Source of the DNA: Massilia sp. YIM B02769
Lineage (GTDB): Bacteria; Pseudomonadota; Gammaproteobacteria; Burkholderiales; Burkholderiaceae_D
Direction of reading: 5' to 3'
DNA: 64,000 bases
Assembly (NCBI RefSeq): GCF_030411995.1
Contig: NZ_JASNRC010000006.1
Span: 1 to 64,000 of the forward strand
Positions 26,068-37,100 of this stretch are shown here, one piece after another; the first letter of the stretch is position 1, and each line of letters opens with the position of its first letter. Under the pieces are notes generated by a model, which was not told where the DNA came from, did not search any database, and was given only the letters and a program-made list of their open reading frames with translations. Made by a program: the position numbers and the translations under genes.

Positions 26068-27459
26068 ATGGAAGCATCACACAAGCCGCGCGTCCTGGTC
26101 GTCGACGACGATGGCGCGGTCCAGGTCTCGCTGGCCCTGCTGCTGAAGCAATCCGGTTTCGACGCCGCCTGCTGCAGCGGGCCGGACGAAGCCCTGGCCC
26201 TGCTGGCACGCGAACCGTTCGACCTCGTTTTACAGGACATGAACTTCTCGCTGCAGACCAGCGGCGCCGAAGGCCTGGCCCTGCTCGACGCCATCCGCCA
26301 GCGCCATCCCCAGCTGCCGGTGCTGCTGATGACGGCCTGGGGTTCGATCGCGCTGGCCGTCAACGGCATCAAGGCCGGCGCCGCCAACTTCTTCACCAAG
26401 CCCTGGGACAACGCCCAGCTGGTGGAGCTGGTGCGCGCCACCCTGGAGCTGGCCGGTTCGCCTGCCGGCGGCCCGACGCGCGCGGCGCTCGACAGCGGCT
26501 TCGATTTTTCCGCCATCGTCGGCGAGCACCCGAAACTGCTGCGCGTGCTGGCCACGGTCGGCCAGGTGGCGCGCACGCGGGCGCCGGTGTTGATCCTCGG
26601 CGAAAGCGGCACCGGCAAGGAGCTGGTGGCCGACGCCATCCACCGCAACAGCGCGCGCGTAAGCGAACCTGTCGTCAAGATCAACATGGGCGCGATCACG
26701 CCGACCCTATTCGAAAGCGAGATGTTCGGCCACGTGCGCGGCGCATTCACCGATGCGCGCAGCGATCGCAAGGGCCACATCGCGGCGGCCGAAGGCGGCA
26801 CCCTGTTCCTGGACGAGATCGGGGAACTGAACCGCGGCGACCAGGTGAAGCTGCTGCGCGTGCTGCAGGACGGGCGCTACCAGCCGGTCGGCGCCAGCCG
26901 CAGCGAACAGGCCGACGTGCGCGTGGTCTCGGCCACCAACCGCGAACTGGCCGAACTGGTGGCCGCCGGCGACTTCCGCGAAGACCTGTTCTACCGCCTG
27001 AACCTGATCACGATCCGCCTGCCGCCGCTGCGCGAACGGCGCAGCGACATCCCGCTGCTGGCGCGGCACATCGCGGCATCGGTGGCGGAGAGCTACGGCC
27101 TGGGCGAGGTGAGCCTGAGCGCCAGCGCGCTCGACTGGCTGGGCGCCCAGCCCTGGCCCGGCAACATCCGCCAGCTCAAGCAGACGCTGGAACGCACCCT
27201 GCTCCTGGCCGGCAAGGCCCAGTTGACGGGCGCCGACTTCGCGGCCGGCCAGCACGACGACGCGGGCAGCAGCCTGCGCCTCGGCGTGGACGGCATGACG
27301 CTGGAACAGGTGGAGCGCCACATGATCGAGCAGGCGCTCGACCAGCACGGCGGCAACATCACGCGCGTGGCCAGGGTCCTGGGCCTGTCGCGCACGGCGT
27401 TGTACCGGCGCCTGGAGCGCCACGGCCTGGCCGAACCCGGCCAGGGACACGAGGAATGA
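26068..27459 (+). CDS. NtrC-type sigma-54-dependent response regulator
   Basis: A 463-residue regulator. The receiver domain (about 7-120) has VVDDD, phospho-acceptor Asp57 and Lys111 (FFTKPW). The AAA+ domain (about 145-380) has Walker A GESGTGKE at 179-186, Walker B GGTLFLDEIGE at 243-253 and arginine-finger region FREDLFYRLN. The sigma-54 contact loop reads GAFTDA at 225-230 instead of GAFTGA. A Fis-type helix-turn-helix closes it (GGNITRVARVLGLSRTALYRRLERHGL). It is encoded with its kinase (4-bp overlap) in the pump operon and probably binds the palindrome at 21546, giving positive autoregulation. Confidence 0.93.
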   Translation: MEASHKPRVLVVDDDGAVQVSLALLLKQSGFDAACCSGPDEALALLAREPFDLVLQDMNFSLQTSGAEGLALLDAIRQRHPQLPVLLMTAWGSIALAVNGIKAGAANFFTKPWDNAQLVELVRATLELAGSPAGGPTRAALDSGFDFSAIVGEHPKLLRVLATVGQVARTRAPVLILGESGTGKELVADAIHRNSARVSEPVVKINMGAITPTLFESEMFGHVRGAFTDARSDRKGHIAAAEGGTLFLDEIGELNRGDQVKLLRVLQDGRYQPVGASRSEQADVRVVSATNRELAELVAAGDFREDLFYRLNLITIRLPPLRERRSDIPLLARHIAASVAESYGLGEVSLSASALDWLGAQPWPGNIRQLKQTLERTLLLAGKAQLTGADFAAGQHDDAGSSLRLGVDGMTLEQVERHMIEQALDQHGGNITRVARVLGLSRTALYRRLERHGLAEPGQGHEE

Positions 27460-28850
27460 CGCTGCGCCTGCGCCTGGGCGCCTACCTGCTGGCCTTGCAC
27501 CTGCTGCTGTTCGGCGCCGCGGCCCTGCTGCTGATCGACCGCCCAGCCCTGTTCGTCCTGGCCGAGGCGCTGCTGCTGGGCAGCCTGGTGCTGGGCTTCG
27601 CCCTGGTGCGGCGCGCACTCGAACCCCTCGGCTACACGCGCCGCTTCCACGACCTGCTGCAGGACGGGCACTACGCGAACCGCCTGTCGGCCCCAGCCTC
27701 GCGCGAACTGGAAGAGCTGGTCGGGATGTTCAACACCATGCTGGCGGCCCTGCACCGCGAACGCCTGGCCGCCGGCGAGCAGCAGGGTTTCCTCGACCGC
27801 CTGCTGGAAGCGACGCCGGGCGCGGTGCTGGTCTTCGATTTCGACGGCGCGGTCAGCCTGGTGAATGCCAGCGCCCTGCGGCTACTCGGCATCGAGCTGC
27901 CGCAGGGCCGTGCGCTGGCGGCGTGGCTGTCGGGCGAAGCGCCGCTGGCGCGCGGCCTGGATGCACGGGCGCGCGAACGCAGCCTGGACCTGATCGCCCA
28001 GCTCGACGCCCTGCCCCTGGGCGACAGCCGCCTGCTCACCGACCTGGAGGGCCGCCGCTACCGTGCACAGCGCGGCCAGTTCTACGACCGCGGCTTTGCG
28101 CGCCACTTCCTGATGGTCGAGGAATTGACGGCGGAGCTGGAAGACTCGGAGCGCGCCACCTACGCCAAGCTGGTGCGGGTGCTGGCGCACGAGGTGAACA
28201 ACACGGTGGCCGCCACGCGCTCGGTGCTCGATTCCCTGCTGTTCTACCGCAGCCAGCTGCTGGACGCGGATGCCGCCGATTTCGCCACCGCCATCGAGGC
28301 GGTCAAGCGGCGCAATGTGAGCCTGGGCGAGTTCATCGACCGCTTTACGCGCGTGGTCAAGATGCCGGCGCCCGAATTGCGCGAAGTCGCCGTCAAGGAG
28401 ATGGTCGACGACATCCTGTGGCTGAACCGCGAAGCCTGCGCCAGCCGTGCCATCCGCCTGGGGTGGCGCCGTTGCGATACCGTGCCTGCGGTGGCGCTCG
28501 ATGCCCATCTGATGGAAGGCGCGCTGCTGAATGTCGTGAAGAATGCGATCGAGGCGGTGGCGGCAAGGCAGGCGGCGGGGGTGCCGGGTGGGCATGTCGA
28601 TCTGTCGCTGGAACGCGATGGCGATGACATTGTGCTGGCGGTGTGCGACTCGGCCGACCTGCTGGGCGAGGTGCCGCCGCGGCAGCTGTTCACGCCCTTC
28701 TTCAGCACCAAGCAGGGCGGCCAGGGGATCGGGCTGATGTTCGTGCGCGAGGTCTTGACGCGGCACGGGTTTGCCTACGCGCTGGCCTCGACAGGCACCG
28801 GCGAGACACGGTTCGAGATCCGTTTCCCCGTTGCGGCCACTGGAATGTGA
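27456..28850 (+). CDS. Membrane sensor histidine kinase of the pump operon
   Basis: A 464-residue kinase; its ATG overlaps the regulator stop (ATGA). Two closely spaced N-terminal transmembrane helices (about 5-50) leave almost no periplasmic loop, so the signal is probably in the membrane or cytoplasm. A PAS-like domain (about 110-225; GAVLVFDFDGAVSLVNASALRLLG) precedes the NtrB-like phospho-acceptor motif LAHEVNN near residue 245. The HATPase domain has N box LNVVKNAIEAV and G2 GQGIGLMFVREVL, but the G1 box is unusual (VCDSADLLGE in place of DNGPG). It should phosphorylate the regulator encoded just before it. Confidence 0.9.
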   Translation: MTLRLRLGAYLLALHLLLFGAAALLLIDRPALFVLAEALLLGSLVLGFALVRRALEPLGYTRRFHDLLQDGHYANRLSAPASRELEELVGMFNTMLAALHRERLAAGEQQGFLDRLLEATPGAVLVFDFDGAVSLVNASALRLLGIELPQGRALAAWLSGEAPLARGLDARARERSLDLIAQLDALPLGDSRLLTDLEGRRYRAQRGQFYDRGFARHFLMVEELTAELEDSERATYAKLVRVLAHEVNNTVAATRSVLDSLLFYRSQLLDADAADFATAIEAVKRRNVSLGEFIDRFTRVVKMPAPELREVAVKEMVDDILWLNREACASRAIRLGWRRCDTVPAVALDAHLMEGALLNVVKNAIEAVAARQAAGVPGGHVDLSLERDGDDIVLAVCDSADLLGEVPPRQLFTPFFSTKQGGQGIGLMFVREVLTRHGFAYALASTGTGETRFEIRFPVAATGM

Positions 28851-28851
28851 T

Positions 28852-28960
28852 ACGTAGGGTGGGCGCCCCTGTGCCCACGCGTGACGCCTGCACTATGTTT
28901 GCGTAATCGAGCTGCGTCTGCTCATCGTTCACGCGTGGGCACGGGGCGCCCACCCTACGT
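28852..28960. repeat. Family A palindromic repeat, copy 2
   Basis: The arms CGTAGGGTGGGCGCCCC... and ...GGGGCGCCCACCCTACG pair over about 30 bases with one base missing on one side, enclosing about 45 unrelated bases. The copy lies between the stop of the kinase and the terminator of the convergent S46 peptidase gene. It may act as a terminator for the six-gene operon. Confidence 0.88.
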
Positions 28961-28976
28961 TGCCGCTGCCGCGTAA

Positions 28977-29011
28977 GAAAAAACCGCGGCGGGATCGCTC
29001 CGGCCGCGGTT
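28977..29011 (-). terminator. Rho-independent terminator of the S46 peptidase gene
   Basis: On the minus strand a 9-bp stem AACCGCGGC/GCCGCGGTT with a 12-base loop is followed by TTTTTTC. It lies about 20 bases past the stop. Confidence 0.85.
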
Positions 29012-29031
29012 CTTGAACGATCAACCCTGGT

Positions 29032-31167
<2,136 letters not shown>

Positions 31168-31345
31168 GGTAAGTCCCCGGAGGAGTAAAAACAAGCGGCG
31201 AGTATAGCTTGCCTGCCGGGGTGGCGAAAACGGTTTTTTGGCGTCCATACGGGCTTCCCGCCGAAGAGATCGACTTGCACGCCTCATCCGCAATCTGGCT
31301 AGAATAGACGTTTGGCCCGCCGGGCCGGCATCACGAAAGACCGAC

Positions 31346-32380
31346 ATGGGACGCATCAAGACCCTTCTTTCCTCCACCGCGCACAAGCTCGCGATCGAAC
31401 CGTACACCGTCGCCCTGCTCGGCATGGTCGTCCTGGCCAGCGTCCTGCCGGCCAGCGGCCAGGTCGCCGATGTACTCGGCAATGTCACCACCTTCGCCAT
31501 CGGCCTGCTGTTCTTCCTGCACGGCGCCAAGCTCTCGCGCGACGCGATTGTCGCCGGCCTGCTGCACTGGCGCCTGCACCTGCTGGTGCTGGCCTCGACC
31601 TTCGTCATGTTCCCGCTGATGGGCCTGGCCATCAAGCCGCTGGCCCTCGGCCTGCTGACGCCCGACCTCTACCTCGGCATCCTGTTCCTGTGCGTGCTGC
31701 CCTCGACGGTGCAATCGTCGATCGCGTTCACCGCCATGGCGCGCGGGAACGTGGCGGCGGCCGTGTGCAGCGCCTCGGCGTCGAACTTCCTCGGCATCTT
31801 TTTGACGCCGCTGCTGGTGGGCGCGCTGATCGTGCAGGGCGCCGGCGACGCCGGCTTCGGCTGGCCGCAGGTGCTGAGCATCGTCGAACAGCTGCTGCTG
31901 CCCTTCCTCGCCGGCCAGCTGCTGCGTCCCTGGATCGGCGCCTTCATCGACCGCCACAAGCCGGTGTTGCGTTATGTCGACCAGGGCTCGATCCTGCTGG
32001 TGGTGTATACCGCGTTTTCGGAATCGGTGACCGAAGGCCTGTGGCAGCACGTCTCCGGCGCTACGCTGGCCGCCCTGCTCGGCATCTGCGCCCTGATGCT
32101 GGCGATCGCCCTCGGCCTGGCCACCTGGACCAGCCGCCGCCTCGGCTTTTCGAAGGAAGACGAGATCACCATCGTGTTCTGCGGCTCGAAGAAAAGCCTG
32201 GCTACTGGCGTGCCGATGGCCAAGGTGCTGTTCGCGCCGTCGGCGCTGGGGATGATCATCCTGCCGGTGATGCTGTTCCACCAGATCCAGCTGATGGTGT
32301 GCGCGGTGCTGGCGCAGCGCTGGGCGCGGCGGAAGGAGAAAGTGGCCGTCGCGACGGCGGACGGGAGCCAGCGGGTCTAA
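31346..32380 (+). CDS. BASS-family (bile acid:sodium symporter-like) transporter, YfeH type
   Basis: A 344-residue membrane protein with about ten helices, start ATG 31346 (weak GAAAG upstream). The family stretches are GLLFFLHGAKLSRDAI, CVLPSTVQSSIAFTAMARGNVAAAVCSASASNFLGIFLTPLLVG (crossing sites of the two unwound helices) and FCGSKKSLATGVPMAKVLF near the end. YfeH/SLC10A7-like proteins form this branch; the substrate in bacteria is unknown and bile acids are not implied. It is divergent from the S46 peptidase with 178 bp between. Confidence 0.9.
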   Translation: MGRIKTLLSSTAHKLAIEPYTVALLGMVVLASVLPASGQVADVLGNVTTFAIGLLFFLHGAKLSRDAIVAGLLHWRLHLLVLASTFVMFPLMGLAIKPLALGLLTPDLYLGILFLCVLPSTVQSSIAFTAMARGNVAAAVCSASASNFLGIFLTPLLVGALIVQGAGDAGFGWPQVLSIVEQLLLPFLAGQLLRPWIGAFIDRHKPVLRYVDQGSILLVVYTAFSESVTEGLWQHVSGATLAALLGICALMLAIALGLATWTSRRLGFSKEDEITIVFCGSKKSLATGVPMAKVLFAPSALGMIILPVMLFHQIQLMVCAVLAQRWARRKEKVAVATADGSQRV

Positions 32381-32383
32381 CTT

Positions 32384-32412
32384 GCGCAGAGCCGGCGCCG
32401 GCTGGTTTGCGC
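32384..32412. terminator. Possible bidirectional terminator hairpin
   Basis: An outer stem GCGCA/TGCGC encloses the perfect palindrome AGCCGGCGCCGGCT. It lies in the 40-bp gap between two convergent genes. No T-run is present. Confidence 0.35.
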
Positions 32413-32420
32413 GCGCTGAA

Positions 32421-32795
32421 CTACGTGCGATATCCGGCGCCGCAATGGATGCACACGAAGCGCCGTTCGCGCGCCACGCTTACCACCACGCCGGCCCAAC
32501 CCGGCGCACGCGACTGCCCCAGCGACGCCGGGTGCGGCGCCCGGAAGCCTTGCACCGTCGGGTGCTTTTTGCAGGCCGGACACCGGTGCCGCAAGGCCAG
32601 TAGCACGTGCACCAGTCCTGCCAGCAGGAACGCGCCCCAGGCCAGCTTCACCGCGCCCTCGAGCCCAGGAACACCCATTGTTGCGAGCGCCCAGAGCGAT
32701 GCACTCAAGGCGAGGAAAAACCAGGTCACCAGGACGCTCCTTGCGTCGGCACGGATCAATCGGGTTTGCGGGTAAACGGGCAGAGGCGGGTGCAT
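32421..32795 (-). CDS. Small membrane protein with C-terminal zinc-ribbon-like cysteines
   Basis: A 124-residue protein, start at the ATG at 32795 (MHPPLPVYPQTRLIRADARS); longer in-frame starts exist but look non-coding. Two transmembrane helices (about 23-70) precede a cytoplasmic segment with CPACKKH and FVCIHCG, four cysteines spaced like a zinc ribbon, with a gap of about 40 residues between the pairs. No family is recognised. The ribosome-binding site is weak. It is convergent with the BASS transporter and divergent from the lipoprotein gene. Confidence 0.65.
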   Translation of the reverse strand: MHPPLPVYPQTRLIRADARSVLVTWFFLALSASLWALATMGVPGLEGAVKLAWGAFLLAGLVHVLLALRHRCPACKKHPTVQGFRAPHPASLGQSRAPGWAGVVVSVARERRFVCIHCGAGYRT

Positions 32796-32936
32796 GCTTT
32801 GTCGAAGGTTTTCCTGTTCAAGCGTCGATGGGTAAAAGCCGGTAAGCGAGTGCCACACGCTTTCCGTTCGTGCGTCGGCAATCGGGCTGGCCCAGTATAG
32901 TCGAGAACAAATTGATATCGACAAGAAAGGCTACCC

Positions 32937-33518
32937 GTGCGTCAGCATCTATACCTGGGCATACTCGCGCTCTTGGGCGCATGTTCGAAGGAAGCGCCGC
33001 CCGCCGCACCCGCCGGCAACGCCACATCGGCCACCGCGCCTGCCGCTACCGAAGCGACGCAGGAAGCGCCACGCGCAGCGACGCCCGCGCCGGCAACCCT
33101 GAGCGCCGCAGGCATCGGCTCGATCCGCTTCGGCATGACACTGGAACAGGCGCAACAAGCCGCCGGCGGCAAGGCCACGCTGCCGGAACCGTTCGACCCG
33201 GCCTGCAGCATGGTGCGCTTCGCTACCCTGCCCAAGTTGCGCTTCATGGTCGAAAACGATGTCGTCACGCGTGCCGACGCCGAGCCCGGGGTCGAGAATG
33301 CCGTGGGCATACCTTTCGGCGCCACATTGGCGGACATCCGCGCCAGCCATCCGGAAGCGCAGATCACGCCGCACAAGTACGACGAGAACGGCCACTACAT
33401 CACCTTCCCGAGCGCCGATGGCCGCTCCGCCATCATCCTGGAAGAAACCGGCGGCAAGGTGACGAAGATGCGCGCCGGCCTGCAGCCGGCGGTCGCCTAC
33501 GTCGAAACCTGCGGCTAA
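32937..33518 (+). CDS. Putative lipoprotein of unknown function, GTG start
   Basis: A 193-residue protein beginning with GTG at 32937 behind AAGAAAGG. The lipobox LLGAC gives lipidated Cys16, followed by Ser, so outer-membrane sorting is likely. An Ala/Pro/Thr-rich linker (about 20-55) leads to a folded domain (about 58-193) with GIGSIRFGMTLEQAQQAAGG, a pattern seen in small lipoproteins that end in a pair of similar repeats: here again GIPFGATLADIRASHPEAQ. The two halves may be a duplicated unit. The role is unknown. Confidence 0.8.
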   Translation: MRQHLYLGILALLGACSKEAPPAAPAGNATSATAPAATEATQEAPRAATPAPATLSAAGIGSIRFGMTLEQAQQAAGGKATLPEPFDPACSMVRFATLPKLRFMVENDVVTRADAEPGVENAVGIPFGATLADIRASHPEAQITPHKYDENGHYITFPSADGRSAIILEETGGKVTKMRAGLQPAVAYVETCG

Positions 33519-33536
33519 GCCACCGGACGGCCGTCG

Positions 33537-34067
33537 TCAGGCCGGTACGTAGACCAGCCTGAGCACATCCTCGTCCACCCGCTCGTTGGCCACCAAACGC
33601 AGCGGCGGCCGCGGACCGGCGAAGTACGGCGTGCCCTGCCCCAGTACGACCGGGTGCAGGTAAATCCGATACTCGTCGATCAAGCCGAGTTCCGTGAGGC
33701 TGCGGGCCAGGTCGGGACCGGCGACTTCGATCTCGCCGTCGCGCTCGGCCTTCAGCCGGCGGATCGCGCCTTCGAGATCGTTCCCGACCAGCGCGGCATG
33801 CGGGCCGACGGACTGCAGGGAACGCGAGACCACCCATTTCGGCTGCTTGCGCCAGGCCGCGGCAAAGGCCTGACGGTCGGCATCCCATTCGGGATGATCG
33901 TCGTCCCAGTAGCGCATGATCTCGTAGATCCGGCGGCCGTAAATGCTGCCCGCCTGCCCCCGGGCCTCGTCGATGAAATGCCGGAACAGCCGCGGACTGG
34001 GCGCAAAGCGCATGTGGTCCACGTAGCCGTCGAGCGATTGGTTCATTCCGAATACGAGCTTGGCCAT
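33537..34067 (-). CDS. Dihydrofolate reductase-fold (RibD C-terminal-like) protein
   Basis: A 176-residue protein of the RibD-C/DHFR superfamily: MAKLVFGMNQSLDGYVDH at the N terminus (the SLDGY turn is diagnostic), GRRIYEIMRYW, KWVVSRSL, EIEVAGPDLARSLTELGLIDEYRIYLHPVVLGQGTPYF and a final beta strand. Members bind NADPH and reduce unknown substrates; few are characterised, and this is not the folate enzyme itself. It is monocistronic, convergent with the lipoprotein gene (18 bp apart). Confidence 0.88.
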   Translation of the reverse strand: MAKLVFGMNQSLDGYVDHMRFAPSPRLFRHFIDEARGQAGSIYGRRIYEIMRYWDDDHPEWDADRQAFAAAWRKQPKWVVSRSLQSVGPHAALVGNDLEGAIRRLKAERDGEIEVAGPDLARSLTELGLIDEYRIYLHPVVLGQGTPYFAGPRPPLRLVANERVDEDVLRLVYVPA

Positions 34068-34138
34068 TCCTCACTCCTTGCCGGTTGCCGATGCGATCGG
34101 TCGATCTTGTGCCACGCCAGGCCGACTACAGCCGAGGC

Positions 34139-34170
34139 CGTGTCCGAATGTCAGACCTGACCCCGGCTGT
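34139..34170. repeat. Family B repeat, half copy
   Basis: The sequence GTGTCCGAATGTCAGACCTG followed by ACCCCGGCTGTT matches the right arm of the full palindrome at 40049-40134. It lies six bases beyond the stop of the ABC-permease/peptidase gene on the minus strand and in the gap after the divergent RibD-like gene. Confidence 0.85.
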
Positions 34171-34176
34171 TGAATC

Positions 34177-37100
34177 TCAGTCGATGCTGACCTCCTTGCG
34201 ATTATCGCGCGACACGCGGTCGATCATCTTGTTGTACGGGTCGACGCCGACGTCGAAAGGCTGTTCCTTGACGGTCACGGTCACCACCGGATTCTCGCCG
34301 GAGAGCACACGTTTTTCCAGCAGCAGCACCTTCTCGTCCGCTTCCTTGGCGCCCTTGGCGCGGGCGAAGACGCCGATTTCCACCGGCTCGTCGTAGGCGC
34401 GGGCGGTTTCCTTGCCCTTGCCGTCGGCTTCCATCTTCGCCAGGTGCAGCTTCATCGTCACGTCCCACTGGCCGTCGCTGCGCTTCTTCGCGCTGGCTTC
34501 GACCACGCGGTTATCGTAGAAGACGATCTTCTCGAACAAGTCGGCGATCAGCGCATGCTTGGACGGCGGCGCTTCGGCGCGAATGTAATCGAGCAGTTCG
34601 GCGGAGGTGGTGAACGGCGACTCCTGGTAGCCCTTGTCCTGCAGGAAGCGCTTCAGGGCGCGGTTCAGGGCTTCCTCGCCGATCTCGTCGCGCAGGCGGT
34701 AGAACACCAGGCTGCCCTTGCGGTAGTGGATGTAGTCCTGGTTTTCCACGCGCACCAGCGGCAGCTCCTCGATGCGCTCGCCGCCGCGCGAACTCAGGTA
34801 GCGGTCGAGTTCGTAGCGCAGGAAGCGGCGCATCTGGTGGCGGCCGTATTCCTTTTCCATCACCATCAGCGCCGAGTACTGCGACAGCGATTCGATCAGC
34901 ATGCTCGCGCCCTGCACGTTCGCGGCCGTGACCTGGTGGCCCCACCACTGGTGCGCCATCTCGTGGGCCGTCACGTAGAACACGTAGTCCAGGTCTTCCT
35001 TGTCGCGCAGGTCGGCGATGAAGCCGATCGATTCCGAGAACGGAATCGTGTTCGCGAACGACTGGGCGAAGCTGCTGTAGTTCGGGAACTCCAGGATGCG
35101 CACCTGCTTGTGCTGGTAAGGCGTGAACTGGGTCGTGAAGTAGTCCAGCGCCTTGCGGGTACCGGTGATCATGCGGTCGACGTTGTAGGCGTGCTTGCGG
35201 TCGTAGTAGATCTCGATCGGGATGCCCTTCCAGTCGCCCTTCTTCACCTGCCAGTCGGCCGACAGGTAGGCGAAGAACGGCATCATCTTCTGGTCCATCT
35301 TGTACTGGTAGTAGTTGCGGCCGTTTTCCTTCCACGACTTCTGCAGGTAGCCCGGCGCCAGCGCGATCTGGCTGCCGCTGGTCGAGACCGTGGTCTCGAA
35401 GTTGATCCAGTCGGCATCGGCCCCGAACATCGAGTTCGCGCGCGCGGTCTTGTCTTCCAGCTTGGCCATGCGCTCCGGCTCGCCCAGGCCGCGCTTGCGG
35501 CGTTCGTTACGGTCGGTCAGTTCGAAGTCCGGCTGGTAGCCGATCAGCGGGAAGAAGGCGCGGTTATTGAAGAAGGTGCCGTTCAGGTTGATGGTATCGG
35601 CCGCGCCGCCGTTGCTGAAGCCCGGACGGCGCACGTCGACCGTGAAGTCCAGCGGCAGGCGTCCGCCCGGCGGCAGGGCCTGGGCCAGCCGGATGATCCG
35701 GAAACCGAAGGTCTTGTCGTCCAGTTCGACCTTGTGCGCGGGCAGCCCCGACAAGGTGGTGGTCACGTCGGCATTCGTTTGCAGGCGCAGGGTGTCGAGC
35801 GGCTGGCTCGTCTTGTTCTCGAGGACGTAGTGGCCGCGGATTTCGACACGTCGCTGTTCCGGGTAGATGTCGACGGCGGCGCGCACGTCGACCATCTTCG
35901 CGTGCGGCAGGTCCTTGTACTTGCGGTAGGCCTTTTCGTAGGCGGCCTGCTTGTCCATCGCCACGTCGCCGGCCTCGTAGCGCGCCAGGGTGTTCGTGTT
36001 GTGGAAGATCCAGGCGCCGACGCCGGCATAGGCGATGGCGCAGGCGGCCAGCGCCACGCCCGACGCGCCCTTCAGGCGGCGGCCGGCCGTGCGCACGCGG
36101 CTGCGCCAGTCGAGCGACAGGCCGCGTACCCAGAAGGCCTGGGCCACGATCAGCGCACCCACGACGAACAGGCTCCAGTACAGCACGAACCAGGCCCAGC
36201 CCGTGAGGAAGTGGCCGTAGCCGTTCATGTCCGAATACGGCGTGCGCGGCAGGCCGGCGATGTTGTACAGGTTGTGGTCCAGGTGCATGACGCCGGCGAC
36301 GATCTGCGACACCATCAGCAGGATCATCAGGCCATAGCCGATGAACTTGTTATTGGTGACCACCTGCAGCACGATGGCGATCAAGCCCATGAGGATGAAG
36401 GGAACGCCTGCGATCAGCATGCCCTTCATGTACAGCCCCAGCTCGACCGGCGCCCCGCCCCGGACCAGCTGGATCGCGATCGCGGCCAGGATGCCGGTGA
36501 ACAGGAAGGTCAGCACGACGCCGACCAGCGCCAGGCTCTTGGCCACCAGCGGCGCCCAGTTCGGCACCGGCATGGCGTCGTTCACGTCGGCGATCTTGAC
36601 CTGGCGTTCCTTGAAGATCAGCTCGCCCGCATAGAAGGTCACGATGATGAGCAGCAGGAAGGTGAAGCTGCTGTTGAGCATCTCGAGCATCATGTGCGTC
36701 ATCGGATAGACGTCGGTGCCGAAGATCTGGCCCAGCTGCGAGGTGCTGCCGACCAGGTTCAGCACGCCGAGCAGCAGCATGACCAGGAAAGGCACGCTCC
36801 TGAAGACGGCGCTGGCGTCGAAGGTGAAGATATGCCAGCACTGGGTCCAGCGCGTGGCCGACGTGAAGCGCGGCATGATGCGCGGCAGCGCGATGTGGCT
36901 TGCCACCGCTGCGGTCGGGGCTGGCGCCTTGGCCTTGCCGAACAGGCGCTTGCCGGTGCCCGCGCGCTGCGGCTTGAACAGCAGCAGCGTCAGGCCAAAC
37001 AGGCCCAGCGCCACGCCGGCCCAGAGCGCGCGGTTGGCCAGGATGTAGCCGGCGAAGTCGGGCAGGCCGGCGTTCGCGTCGGCGGTGGAGAAGTAGCGGG

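Noticed and set aside
34139..34150. TGTCCGAATGTCAGA resembles the activator site at 21546.
   Set aside because: It lacks the second half-site CGGACA and belongs to the family B repeat.
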